From: Hymenobacter arizonensis
GTDB taxonomy: Bacteria > Bacteroidota > Bacteroidia > Cytophagales > Hymenobacteraceae
DNA length: 64,000 nt
Assembly (NCBI RefSeq): GCF_900115775.1
Contig: NZ_FOXS01000002.1
Coordinates: 775,129-839,128, forward strand
Reading direction: 5' to 3'
Position numbers and translations under genes: made by a program. Below, piece by piece: positions 24,920 to 34,149 of the stretch (the first letter of the stretch is position 1; every line of letters begins with the position of its first letter). The notes beneath the pieces are model-generated. The model did no database searches. It was not told the origin of the DNA and worked only from the letters and a program-made list of their open reading frames with translations.

Positions 24920-26614
24920 ATGAAAAAGTTGTTGTCACCAAAGCTGCTGTTGCTAGCGGCGATGGTCAGCGCGGCACCCACCGTGCTACTAGCCCAAACG
25001 GCCCCGTCCGCGCTGCCCTCGGCACCGCCCACGGGAGGCGTCATGGCCCTCAGCCTGCCCCAAGCGGTGAGCTACGCCATACAGAACAAATCGACCCTGC
25101 TGGCCACTCGCCTGGCCGAGCAAACGGCCAAGGCCCGCGTGGGCGAAATCAAGAGCGCCGGCCTGCCCCAGGTGAACGTGGGCGCCAACATCGCCGATAA
25201 CTTCAAGCTGCAGAAGTCGCTGGTAGACTTTTCGAGCTTTGGCGGCGCGCCCCTGCAGGGCACCCGGCTCACGGCCCAGGACATTGCCGCCGCGCAAGGC
25301 GGCGCGGCCGTAACCCTGAGCCCAGCCTACGGTGAAGCCCCCCAAACGGGGCCTACCCCGCTGGCCTTTGGCTTGCGCTACGCCGGCTCCACCAGCGCCA
25401 GCGTATCGCAGCTGTTGTTCGACGGCTCCTACCTCATCGGCCTGAAGGCTGCCAAGGTGTACGAGCAGCTCGCTCAGAAGCAGACTCAGCAGGCCGAAAT
25501 CGACGTGGTAGAGCAGGTGAGCAAAGCCTACTATAGTACGCTGGTGGCCCGCTCGCGCCTGGCCCTGCTGGGCCGCAACGTGCAGCGCCTCGACACCGTG
25601 CTCAACCAGACCCGCAAGATTTTCAAGGCTGGTTTCGCCGAAAAGCTCGACGTGGACCGCCTGCAGGTGCAGCGCAACAACCTGGTGGTGGAGCAGCAGA
25701 AAGCCCAGCGTCTCACGGAGTTGAGCGTGGCCTTGCTGAAGTTTCAGATGGGCCTGCCCCAGCAGCAGCCCGTGCAGCTCACCGACTCGCTCGGGGCCGC
25801 CGTGGTAGATGCCGGTGCCTTGCGCCAGCGCCTGGGCGTGGCCAGCTTCGAAACGGGCAGCGGTGCCGCTGGCACCTCGGCCTTGCCCGGCCAGCCCACC
25901 AACACGCCCGGCCAGGGCAACGCCGCCGACCAGAGCCGCGCCGACCAGCAGTCCGCCCTTAGCGGGGGCCGGCCCTCGCAGGTGGCTGCTGCAGCCAATT
26001 ACAACAACCGCGTGGAGTTCTCGCTGCTCGAAACCCAGCAAGCGCTGGCGGGCCTCGACGTTCGCAACCGCCGCGCCGGTGCTTACCCGCGCCTGCTGCT
26101 CACCGGCGCCTACGGCTTCACCGGCTCCGACCCCCGGTTGGGTGGCCTGATGGAGTTCCGGGGTCCGGACTCGCGCAACGGCGCAGGCTTTATCAACCAG
26201 AACTGGTTTGGCTTCGGCAACGTGGGCCTGACCCTGCAGGTGCCAGTGTTCGATGGCTTCCGCCGCAAGTTCCTGGTACAGCAGGGCCGCATCCAGCAGC
26301 AAACCATTGACCGGGGTTTTGAGACCCTGCGCCAGAGCATTGACCTGCAGGACGCTCAGAGCCGCACCACCCTCGTGAACGCCCTCGACGTGCTCGACAA
26401 CCAGAAAGCCAACCTGGACCTGGCTGCCGACGTGGCCCGCGTCACCCGCATCAAGTTCAACGCCGGCGTGGGCTCCAACCTGGAAGTCATCACGGCCGAA
26501 ACTGAGTTGCGCACCGCCCAAACCAACTACTACGGCGCCATTTACGACGTGCTGGTAGCCAAAGTCGACCGCGACAAAGCCACCGGCGAGCTATTCAGCC
26601 AAGTTAAAAAATAG
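24920..26614 (+). CDS. TolC-family outer membrane efflux protein
   Basis: 564 residues from ATG 24920 with a signal peptide (cleavage near LLAQ). The long alternating coiled-coil helices and two repeats of the OEP fold are visible, for example EIDVVEQVSKAYYSTLVARS and NAGVGSNLEVITAETELRTA. A Gly/Ala/Gln-rich linker (about residues 300-360) is a lineage-specific insert. It should form the outer-membrane channel of the pump encoded next to it. Confidence 0.92.
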   Translation: MKKLLSPKLLLLAAMVSAAPTVLLAQTAPSALPSAPPTGGVMALSLPQAVSYAIQNKSTLLATRLAEQTAKARVGEIKSAGLPQVNVGANIADNFKLQKSLVDFSSFGGAPLQGTRLTAQDIAAAQGGAAVTLSPAYGEAPQTGPTPLAFGLRYAGSTSASVSQLLFDGSYLIGLKAAKVYEQLAQKQTQQAEIDVVEQVSKAYYSTLVARSRLALLGRNVQRLDTVLNQTRKIFKAGFAEKLDVDRLQVQRNNLVVEQQKAQRLTELSVALLKFQMGLPQQQPVQLTDSLGAAVVDAGALRQRLGVASFETGSGAAGTSALPGQPTNTPGQGNAADQSRADQQSALSGGRPSQVAAAANYNNRVEFSLLETQQALAGLDVRNRRAGAYPRLLLTGAYGFTGSDPRLGGLMEFRGPDSRNGAGFINQNWFGFGNVGLTLQVPVFDGFRRKFLVQQGRIQQQTIDRGFETLRQSIDLQDAQSRTTLVNALDVLDNQKANLDLAADVARVTRIKFNAGVGSNLEVITAETELRTAQTNYYGAIYDVLVAKVDRDKATGELFSQVKK

Positions 26615-26615
26615 T

Positions 26616-26686
26616 GCGGCGCGGACTTTTAGTCCGCGACTCCACGCCATCCCAATAATTCATTCGCGGACTAAAAGTCCGCGCTA
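26616..26686. repeat. Intergenic inverted repeat, family D
   Basis: GCGCGGACTTTTAGTCCGCG (26619-26638) and CGCGGACTAAAAGTCCGCG (26665-26683) are each palindromic and also pair with each other. They lie between the TolC and MFP genes inside the efflux operon. A decayed single arm may exist at 39914. Confidence 0.85.
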
Positions 26687-26711
26687 CTGAAACCCAGACA
26701 CCTGCTTTCTC

Positions 26712-27848
26712 ATGCGTTACTTTAAATCTCAACCCGCAGCCCTATTTCTCGCCGGCACCTTGTTGCTGGCTTCCTGCGGCGGTTCGGAAGACCCCAACGC
26801 CCAGTTGGCCAAACTGAAAAAAGAACAGGCCGCCAACCAGGCTAAAATAGCCGAGCTGGAAGCCAAGACCGGCACCGCCGACAAATCTGCTCTCTCGGCC
26901 ACCCCCGTGTCGGTGCTGAACGTGCAGCCCGAGAGCTTCAAAAGCTACCTCGAAGTACAAGGCCGCGTCGACTTCGACCAGAACGCCGTGGTGAGCGCCC
27001 GCTCAGGTGGCAGCCTCACCAGCCTGCGCGTGCAGCGCGGCGACCAAGTGCGCAAAGGCCAGGTGCTGGCTACCATCGATGCTTCCATTCTCGATGCCAG
27101 CATTGCCGAGCTGCGCACCCGCATGGACCTCGCTAAAACAGTGTACGAAAAGCAAAAAGGCCTCTGGGACCAGCAAATCGGCACCGAAATCCAGTACCTG
27201 CAAGCCAAGAACAACTACGATGCCCTGCGCCGCAACCTGGCCACCCTCAACCAGCAGCGCGCCCTCTACAACGTAGTAGCGCCCTTCGCCGGCACTGCCG
27301 ATGAAGTAATTCCGAAGCTGGGCGAAGTGGTAGCGCCCGGCACGCCCGTGGTGCGCCTGACCAGCGGCTCGGGCGGCAAAATTCTGGCCGATGTGTCAGA
27401 AGCCTACGGCAACAACATCAAGGCCGGCGACAAGGCCCTGGTGACCATTCCGGACATGGGCAGCGAAGAAATCCCCGCCACGGTACGCGTGGTGAGCCGT
27501 TCCATCAACGCCACCAGCCGCACGTTCACCACCGAGCTGCGCCTGAACGGCGGCAAAGCTGCTGAGCTGCGTCCCAACATGGTGGCGACCATTCGCATCC
27601 TCAACTACAACCGCCCCAACGCCACCGTGATTCCGGTGGACCTGGTGCAGAAAGACGAGCAGAATAGCTACGTTTTCGTGGTGGCCCAGCAGGGCGGCAA
27701 GGCAGTGGTGCAAAAGCGCATCATTAAAACCGGCAACACCTACAACGGCAAGGTGGAAGTAACCAGCGGCCTTACCGCCAACGACAAAGTGATTTCGGCG
27801 GGCTACCAGAACCTGAACGAAGGCCAGGTTGTAACCGTCGCCAGCTAA
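26712..27848 (+). CDS. RND efflux periplasmic adaptor (membrane fusion protein), lipoprotein
   Basis: 378 residues. A lipobox (LLASC, Cys near residue 22) is followed by a short coiled coil ([20 protein letters not shown]). The lipoyl/biotinyl-like half ([19 protein letters not shown]), an alpha hairpin and a beta-barrel (ITNG-type domain) follow in the usual MFP order. It bridges the RND pump and the TolC channel. The gene lies between those two partners. Confidence 0.93.
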   Translation: MRYFKSQPAALFLAGTLLLASCGGSEDPNAQLAKLKKEQAANQAKIAELEAKTGTADKSALSATPVSVLNVQPESFKSYLEVQGRVDFDQNAVVSARSGGSLTSLRVQRGDQVRKGQVLATIDASILDASIAELRTRMDLAKTVYEKQKGLWDQQIGTEIQYLQAKNNYDALRRNLATLNQQRALYNVVAPFAGTADEVIPKLGEVVAPGTPVVRLTSGSGGKILADVSEAYGNNIKAGDKALVTIPDMGSEEIPATVRVVSRSINATSRTFTTELRLNGGKAAELRPNMVATIRILNYNRPNATVIPVDLVQKDEQNSYVFVVAQQGGKAVVQKRIIKTGNTYNGKVEVTSGLTANDKVISAGYQNLNEGQVVTVAS

Positions 27849-27917
27849 GCCAGCGGGGCGCCGCCATAGGCTTCCCGCCACTGCCAGATATTATCTATCA
27901 AGCTTTTTAGTGAAGCC

Positions 27918-30900
27918 ATGCAAGACATAGAAAAAGAATTCGGCCCAACCAGTTGGTCCATTAATAACAAGACCAGTATCTACATCATCACGGTGATACT
28001 GTGCGTTGCGGGCATTTTTGCCTACATCAAGCTGGGCAAGGAGAAATTTCCGGACATCGTGATTCCGCGCATCATCGTGGCCACGGTGTACCCCGGCACT
28101 TCGCCCACCGACATCGAAAACCTGGTGACGCGCCAGCTCGAGAAGGAAATCAAGAGCGTGAACGGGGTGAAGAAAATTAGCTCCACCTCCAACCAGGACT
28201 ATTGCATCGTGGACGTCGAGTTCAACTCCGGCGTCGACGTGCAGTACGCCAAGCAGCTCATCAAGGACGCCGTGGACAAGGCCGGCAACGACCTGCCCAA
28301 CGACCTGCCCACGCCCCCCACGGTGCAGGAAGTGAACCTGTCCGAGCTGCCCATCATGAACATCAACCTGGCTGGCAACCTGCCCGTGAGCCAGCTAAAG
28401 AAGTTTGCCGACGACTTCCAGGACAAGATTGAGGCCCTGCCCGAAATCACCCGCGTCGACATCATCGGCGCCCTGGAGCAGCAAGTGAACGTGGACGTGG
28501 ACCTGAACAAGCTGCGCGCCTCGCGCCTGGGCTTCTCAGACATTCAGCGCGCCATTGGCTCCGAGAACATTACCATCTCGGGTGGCTCCATCAACGTGGG
28601 CAACCAGAAGCGCGCCGTGCGCGTGGCTGGCCAATACACCCGGGCTTCCGACATCGCCGACATTCAGGTGAAAAACCTGAACGGCGCAGCCGTGCGCCTC
28701 GGCGACATTGCCACCGTGGAAGACGCCTTTAAGGAGCGCGAAAGCTACGCCCGCCTCGACGGCAAGCCCGCCATTACCCTGAACGTGGTGAAGCGCCAGG
28801 GCGAAAACCTGATTGACGCGTCCGACAACATCAAGAAAATCATCGAAGAGTCGAAGGCCAGCCTGCCCAAGGAGCTGACCATCACCGTAACCGGCGACAC
28901 TTCGAACGACACCCGCGTCACGCTGCATGACCTCATCAACACCATCATCATCGGCTTCCTGCTCGTGACGCTGATTCTGATGTTCTTCATGGGCACCACC
29001 AACGCCTTGTTTGTGGGCCTGTCGGTGCCGATTTCCATGTTCCTGGCCTTCTTGCTCATTCCCATCTTCGGCTTCTCGCTGAACATGATTGTGCTGTTTG
29101 CCTTTCTGCTGGCTCTGGGTATTGTGGTCGATGACGCCATTGTGGTTATCGAAAACACCCACCGCATCTTGCACGAGCACCCCAACCTGAGCACGCCCAA
29201 AGCGGCTAAGTTCGCAGCCGGTGAAGTATTTGTGCCCGTACTGGCCGGTACGCTCACCACGGTGGCGCCGTTTGTGCCGCTGCTGTTCTGGCCCGGCATT
29301 GTGGGCTCGTTCATGTACTACCTGCCCGTGACGCTGATTCTCACGCTGATGTCGTCGCTGGTTGTGGCCTTTATCATGAACCCGGTGTTTGCCGTGAGCT
29401 TCATGGAGCGCGAAGACCACCACAACGAGGCCAACAAGCCCAAGCTGACCAGAAACTTCCTGATTGCGATGGGAGTATTGGCCGTCATTGCTGTGGTGGG
29501 CTACCTGTTCCGTTCGCCTTTCGTGGGCAACCTCACGCTGACCATCATCCTGGTCTGCTTCCTCAACGTGTTCGTGTTCACGAAGATGATTGCCTGGTTC
29601 CAGACCCGGGCCCTGCCGAAGTTTCAGAACGGCTACGCCAGCGTAGTGCGCTGGGCCATTGGCCACCCGGCCCTGGTGATGGTGGGCATGCTCGTCCTGT
29701 TCGTGGGTTCGTTTGTGGCCGTGGGCCTGCGCGGCCCCAGCGTGGCGTTCTTCCCCAAAGGCGACCCCAAGTTTGTGTATACCTACCTGAAGATGCCCGT
29801 GGGCACCCGCGTGGAAGTGACCGACTCGGTAACGAAAGTGCTTGAAAACCGCATCTACGGCGTTATCGGCCGCGACAACCCTGACGTGGAATCGGTGATT
29901 ACCAACGTGGCCATCGGCGCGGGCGACCCCGGCGAAGCCACGGCTACTGGCGTGTCGCAGTCGCACCTGGGCAAAGTGGGCGTGGCTTTCAAAGAGCTGA
30001 GCGAGCGCAAAGGTCCAGCCACCAGCAAGTACATGGACGAAATCCGTGAGGCAGTGAAAGGCATTCCCGGCACCGAAGTCGCGGTAGACCAGGAAGCTAG
30101 TGGCCCCCCCACAGGCAAAGAAATTGCCATTGAAGTAGCCGGTGACGACTACGTGCAGCTGGCCAAGCTTTCCAAGAAAGTGACCCGCTACATCGACTCG
30201 CTGAAGATTGGCGGCGTCGAGCAGCTGCGCTCCAACCTGGAAGACCGCAACCCCGAAATCGCCGTTAACATCGACCGTACCCGCGCCAACCGCGAAGGCA
30301 TCAGCACCGCCCAGATTGGCATGGAAGTGCGCACGTCCATCTACGGCATGGAAGCCAGCAAATTCAAGACCGCCGACGACGAGTACCCCATTCAGGTGCG
30401 CTACGCCGAGCCCTACCGCTCCGACGTGAACGCCATCGTGAATGCGCCGCTCACCTTCCGCGACGCCACTGGCCAGGTGCGCCAGGTGCCCATCAGCTCC
30501 GTGGCTGACGTCACTTACGGCACCACCTACGGCGGCATCAAGCGCAAGGACGTGAAGCGCGTCATCACCATTTCCTCGAACGTGCTCAACGGCTTCACCG
30601 GCCCCGACGTGGTGGCCAACATCCAGCAAGCCCTCAAGGCTTTCCCCACGCCGCCCGGCTACACCATCAAAATGGGCGGTGCGCAGGAAAACCAGAAGGA
30701 AACCAGCGACTTCCTGCCGCTGGCCGGCGCCCTCTCGCTGGGCCTCATCTTCCTGATTCTGGTGACGCAGTTCAACTCGTTCAGCAAGCCGGTTATCATC
30801 CTTTCCGAGGTGCTGTTTTCCATTGCCGGCGTGTTCTTTGGCCTGGCCATCACCGGCATGAACATCAGCATCGTGATGACGGGCGTGGGCATCATCGCCT

Positions 30901-31349
30901 TGGCCGGTATTGTGGTGAAGAACGGCATTCTACTGGTCGAATTTACCGATATGCTGCGCTCGCAGGGCATGCCGCTGCGTGAGGCCATCGTGCTAGCCGG
31001 CCGCACCCGCCTGAACCCGGTTATCCTCACGGCCACGGCCGCCATTCTGGGCCTCATCCCGCTGGCCATTGGTCTGAACATCGACTTCTACGAGTTATTC
31101 AACTCCGGTAACCCGCACTTCTTCATCGGTGGTGAGTCGGTAGTGTTCTGGGGCCCCCTGGCCTGGACCATCATTTTTGGCCTGAGCTTTGCCACAATTA
31201 TCACGCTGGTAGTGGTGCCGGTGATGTATTTGCTGAGCGAAACGCTAAAAGGAAAAATAACCGGAAAAAATCCCGACCACGTTGCAACCCTTTCCGAAGA
31301 GGTAGACTCTGAAGAAATACATGCGGCTTCGCCGCGGGTACTAGTTTAA
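27918..31349 (+). CDS. RND-family efflux transporter permease
   Basis: 1143 residues with the RND layout: one N-terminal helix, a large periplasmic loop, helices 2-6 with the proton-relay GIVVDDAIVVIENTHR, a second large loop, and helices 8-12 including GIIALAGIVVKNGILLVEF. Membership fits the hydrophobic/amphiphilic efflux group rather than heavy-metal CusA types, though the substrate is unknown. It is somewhat longer than AcrB (1049), mainly in the central cytoplasmic and C-terminal regions. It is the last gene of the efflux operon. Confidence 0.95.
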   Translation: MQDIEKEFGPTSWSINNKTSIYIITVILCVAGIFAYIKLGKEKFPDIVIPRIIVATVYPGTSPTDIENLVTRQLEKEIKSVNGVKKISSTSNQDYCIVDVEFNSGVDVQYAKQLIKDAVDKAGNDLPNDLPTPPTVQEVNLSELPIMNINLAGNLPVSQLKKFADDFQDKIEALPEITRVDIIGALEQQVNVDVDLNKLRASRLGFSDIQRAIGSENITISGGSINVGNQKRAVRVAGQYTRASDIADIQVKNLNGAAVRLGDIATVEDAFKERESYARLDGKPAITLNVVKRQGENLIDASDNIKKIIEESKASLPKELTITVTGDTSNDTRVTLHDLINTIIIGFLLVTLILMFFMGTTNALFVGLSVPISMFLAFLLIPIFGFSLNMIVLFAFLLALGIVVDDAIVVIENTHRILHEHPNLSTPKAAKFAAGEVFVPVLAGTLTTVAPFVPLLFWPGIVGSFMYYLPVTLILTLMSSLVVAFIMNPVFAVSFMEREDHHNEANKPKLTRNFLIAMGVLAVIAVVGYLFRSPFVGNLTLTIILVCFLNVFVFTKMIAWFQTRALPKFQNGYASVVRWAIGHPALVMVGMLVLFVGSFVAVGLRGPSVAFFPKGDPKFVYTYLKMPVGTRVEVTDSVTKVLENRIYGVIGRDNPDVESVITNVAIGAGDPGEATATGVSQSHLGKVGVAFKELSERKGPATSKYMDEIREAVKGIPGTEVAVDQEASGPPTGKEIAIEVAGDDYVQLAKLSKKVTRYIDSLKIGGVEQLRSNLEDRNPEIAVNIDRTRANREGISTAQIGMEVRTSIYGMEASKFKTADDEYPIQVRYAEPYRSDVNAIVNAPLTFRDATGQVRQVPISSVADVTYGTTYGGIKRKDVKRVITISSNVLNGFTGPDVVANIQQALKAFPTPPGYTIKMGGAQENQKETSDFLPLAGALSLGLIFLILVTQFNSFSKPVIILSEVLFSIAGVFFGLAITGMNISIVMTGVGIIALAGIVVKNGILLVEFTDMLRSQGMPLREAIVLAGRTRLNPVILTATAAILGLIPLAIGLNIDFYELFNSGNPHFFIGGESVVFWGPLAWTIIFGLSFATIITLVVVPVMYLLSETLKGKITGKNPDHVATLSEEVDSEEIHAASPRVLV

Positions 31350-31463
31350 CCCAATTGCGCGTTGTAGGAGCTCGTTGGTGGTTTTTGTTGCAGCATAAAC
31401 CGCCGACGGGCACCTTCGCCGCTTGCCTCCGCTGCCTCTACGACACCTTTTTTGCCTACAATT

Positions 31464-31736
31464 ATGTACGTATCCACCACTACTAGCCCCGCCCACTCCA
31501 GGCCCTCTATTGAGCAGCAGGTATTCCGCATTATCAGCAAGCGCAAGGCCATCCGGGCCAGCCGGGTACGCAAAACCGCCAGCCTTGCCCGCGACCTCCG
31601 CTTCGACACCGTCGATGTGGTTGACATTATCCTGGAGTTGGAGCGCAACTTCAGCATCGTGATTCCCGATGAAGTGCCGCTCTACACCGTGGGCGACTTC
31701 GTGCGCTACGTACGCGACCACGCCGCTGCGGCGTAA
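31464..31736 (+). CDS. Acyl-carrier-protein-like protein with Thr at the attachment site
   Basis: 90 residues. It has an ACP fold pattern: helix 1 (IEQQVFRIISKRKAI), then LARDLRFDTVDVVDIILELE and NFSIVIPDEVP. In normal ACPs the helix-2 motif is DSL and the Ser carries 4'-phosphopantetheine; here it is DTV, with Thr49 in place of Ser. The N-terminal part is basic, unlike the acidic fatty-acid ACP. ATG 31464 is chosen over the in-frame TTG at 31452. No partner enzymes are adjacent. Confidence 0.8.
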   Translation: MYVSTTTSPAHSRPSIEQQVFRIISKRKAIRASRVRKTASLARDLRFDTVDVVDIILELERNFSIVIPDEVPLYTVGDFVRYVRDHAAAA

Positions 31737-31767
31737 GGTCCTCGTTTGATAGATTGGTGTCTACAAC

Positions 31768-31803
31768 AAAAAGCCCCAGCAACTCATGTTGCTGGGGCTT
31801 TTA
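31768..31803. terminator. Bidirectional terminator
   Basis: AAGCCCCAGCAAC pairs with GTTGCTGGGGCTT around TCAT, with an A-run before and T's after. It lies between the convergent ACP-like and YkvA-family genes. Confidence 0.9.
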
Positions 31804-31825
31804 CTTTGTTAAAAATGGCGTTTAC

Positions 31826-32632
31826 TTACCGAACGTTGCCGCCCGCGTCGAGGTTGCCGGCATCTGCGGCGTTGCGGCTGCCTTCCCAGGCCCGCACCGT
31901 GGGCCCGTTGGTAGGGCCGCTGGGCTTGGCGTCGGGGCCAGCCTCGTGCACGGGGCGCGAGCTGCTGCTTTCCGGCGAACCCAGGCCCGAATCGGTGTTG
32001 GATTGAGAATGAGCAGGAGGGAGGTCAACGGTGCCGTGCTGCTTGGCCGACTCCGGCGCTGGCTGCAGGCGGTCAGCATCGGGAGCCGATGACGAAGCCG
32101 GCGTTGAAGCCGAAGTGGAAGTAGCGGCACTGCCCGACATGGTAGCGGCCATGCGCTCAGCCGAAGCCTTATGCTCGTCGGTGTCGCCGGCCACGGCCAG
32201 GGCCGAGCCGGTAGATTCCCACTCAGTAAACTTGTCCATCTCACCTTTCAGCGTAGTCGAGAACCACGCCACCAGGGCCACGTCGTCGAGCAAGCCCAAT
32301 ACCGGAATAAAGTCCGGAATCAGGTCAATGGGGCTCAAAAAGTAGATGAGCACGGCCACAGCGGCGGCAATGGTAGTGCCGGGCACGCCTGTGTACTCGC
32401 CCGACATCGATGCCCGGATGAGCCGGAACATGGTCTGGAGCGTTTCCCATGCTTCGTGGGCCAGCGTGCCCACGTCGTTTTTCTCGCTGGCCTTCTTGTA
32501 GGCGTCGGTCAGCAGCTGCTTCATGCGGGTGGGCTGACGAATGTAGCCTTCCGCCGTATTCAGAAATTTTTTGAAGAGAGCAGAGCCAGCAACTTCGTTG
32601 CTGCTAGGGGGAGTTTGTTGATTTTCAGCCAC
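31826..32632 (-). CDS. YkvA-family (DUF1232) membrane protein with a disordered tail
   Basis: 268 residues. Residues about 85-130 carry the DUF1232 core, IYFLSPIDLIPDFIPVLGLL then DDVALVAW. The N-terminal 80 residues are helical and charged. The last 110 residues are rich in Ser, Ala, Gly and Pro and look disordered, an unusual addition to this small family. The function of DUF1232 is unknown. Confidence 0.85.
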   Translation of the reverse strand: MAENQQTPPSSNEVAGSALFKKFLNTAEGYIRQPTRMKQLLTDAYKKASEKNDVGTLAHEAWETLQTMFRLIRASMSGEYTGVPGTTIAAAVAVLIYFLSPIDLIPDFIPVLGLLDDVALVAWFSTTLKGEMDKFTEWESTGSALAVAGDTDEHKASAERMAATMSGSAATSTSASTPASSSAPDADRLQPAPESAKQHGTVDLPPAHSQSNTDSGLGSPESSSSRPVHEAGPDAKPSGPTNGPTVRAWEGSRNAADAGNLDAGGNVR

Positions 32633-32815
32633 GGGGAGCAGGATTAAGTAATGCGAAAAGAATGCAAGGACGGCGCAATAGGCCTATGCCTGAATACTGA
32701 TTTAAGGGGCTCAAGGTTATTACTAAAACGGCTATCCCCTTCGCACAAGGCAAAACACCTGCTGTGATGGTCTGTCGCCACGTGGTGCCATCTGGCGTGA
32801 GCTAAGGGCCAAATG

Positions 32816-32849
32816 CAACGGCCTGCCTCTGGAAAGAAACAGGCCGTTG
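32816..32849 (-). terminator. Hairpin downstream of the anti-sigma/protease gene
   Basis: CAACGGCCTG pairs with CAGGCCGTTG around a 14-base loop. The T-run on the minus side is weak, so termination is likely but not sure. The remaining gap 32633-32815 holds nothing I recognise. Confidence 0.45.
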
Positions 32850-32896
32850 AAGAGATATTTCCAACCAACGAATTGGTCAGTAATGCCTGCTTAGGC

Positions 32897-34072
32897 CTAT
32901 TCAAAAACCTTCACTACAAACACGTAGTCCTTCAGTTTCTTTAGCTGCTGGGGCCGTGCGCTGCCGGCTAGCTGCCCGTAGCGGGGCAAGTGGTAAGGCA
33001 CAGCGGGCTTGGTAGCCGCCAGCGAGTCGACCAGCCTCACCAGGTAAGACGACTTGGTGGCGAAAGCTGCGCTTTGCGCATCGTTCTGCCGGCCGCTCAC
33101 CACCCCAATCAGGTTGCCGCGCTCGTCGAGCAGCGGGCCGCCCGAGTTACCGGGATTCACCGGAATACTTACTTGATAGAAAGCGGTGTCGCCTTGGAAG
33201 CCCGAGCGGGCACTCAAAGCGCCTTCGCCATACACCACGTCCTCACGCGGGTAGCCCAGCGTGTACACCCGCTCGCCCAGGTCGGCCTGGCCTGCCTTAA
33301 TGGCGTAGGGCAGGCGCCCAAAACCGGTAAACCGCTTGTCGGTAATGCGCAAGATGGCCAGGTCGTGCTTCACGTCGGAATAAACTGGCTCGGCGTGGTA
33401 GCGCTTGCGGTCGTTGCCCTCCACCAGCACCGAATCGGCGCCCTGAATGACGTGGTAGCTTGTTACCAAATAGCCTTCTGAGGTAAGGGCGAAGCCCGTG
33501 CCACTGCTTTCCTTGGCTGTCGGAGGCGTTGTGCCAGGGCGCCCGAATTGGTTAAGCGTTAGCGTTAAGTCTTTCTGGCTCTTTTTAATGCGTTCCACTT
33601 CGCGCTTGAGCACGGTGTAGCCGTACATCGAGGGCTGGGTTTTGGCAGCCCGCCACCACTCCAGGCCCAGCAGGGTGGCAAACACGGCCAGCACGGCCAC
33701 CGAGGCGGCTACGCCCATGGTGGCGCGGTGCCCGTTCCAAAATTCGCGCAGCACCCGCTCGGTGCGCGAAATGCGCAGCATGGGGTTTACTGTGTGCGTG
33801 AGGGGGCTCTTTTCGGCGGCAGCTTCGGTAGACTGCTCCTCCGGGGTCTCAGCGGCTAGCATGGCCGCGTGCAGGCCCTGCAGCTTCTGCCGGGTATTCT
33901 GGCGTTGGCCGTAGGCGCGCAGGGTGCCCGTCAGCTCCGTGAAGTCGGCATAGCGCAGGGCCAAAGCAGGGTCGGCCGCCAGGCGCGCCTCGAAGTTGGC
34001 GCGGGCGGGCCCGGCCAGCTCGCCGTGGGCGTAGGCTTCAAATAAGGCGTAATAATCTGCTTCGGTCATCAT
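32897..34072 (-). CDS. Predicted anti-sigma factor fused to a trypsin-like serine protease
   Basis: 391 residues. The N-terminal cytoplasmic part (about 1-115) has the look of an anti-sigma domain: YYALFEAYAHGELAGPARAN then FEARLAADPALA. One membrane helix follows (about 119-139), then a periplasmic S1C/trypsin-like domain with His207 (TSYHVIQG), Asp237 (KHDLAIL) and Ser310 (NPGNSGGPL). No PDZ domain is seen. The gene lies 77 bases downstream of an ECF sigma gene on the same strand and is surely its partner. Two adjacent ATGs (34072, 34069) are possible. Longer frames upstream lack homology. Confidence 0.82.
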   Translation of the reverse strand: MMTEADYYALFEAYAHGELAGPARANFEARLAADPALALRYADFTELTGTLRAYGQRQNTRQKLQGLHAAMLAAETPEEQSTEAAAEKSPLTHTVNPMLRISRTERVLREFWNGHRATMGVAASVAVLAVFATLLGLEWWRAAKTQPSMYGYTVLKREVERIKKSQKDLTLTLNQFGRPGTTPPTAKESSGTGFALTSEGYLVTSYHVIQGADSVLVEGNDRKRYHAEPVYSDVKHDLAILRITDKRFTGFGRLPYAIKAGQADLGERVYTLGYPREDVVYGEGALSARSGFQGDTAFYQVSIPVNPGNSGGPLLDERGNLIGVVSGRQNDAQSAAFATKSSYLVRLVDSLAATKPAVPYHLPRYGQLAGSARPQQLKKLKDYVFVVKVFE

Positions 34073-34149
34073 GGGCAAAAGCGGCTGGCCTGGGGCCGGC
34101 GGCGATAAGCAAACTGGGGATTCTGCGGGCAATCAACTCGCAGCTAACA

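Noticed and set aside
24989..26521. 510-codon minus-strand frame opposite the TolC-family gene
   Set aside because: Antisense shadow with no recognisable domain; the plus-strand protein has clear OEP repeats and a signal peptide.
28536..30629. 697-codon minus-strand frame opposite the RND permease gene
   Set aside because: It is antisense to a clear RND gene, has His/Gly/Val-rich composition typical of reversed GC-rich coding sequence, and no signal or motif.
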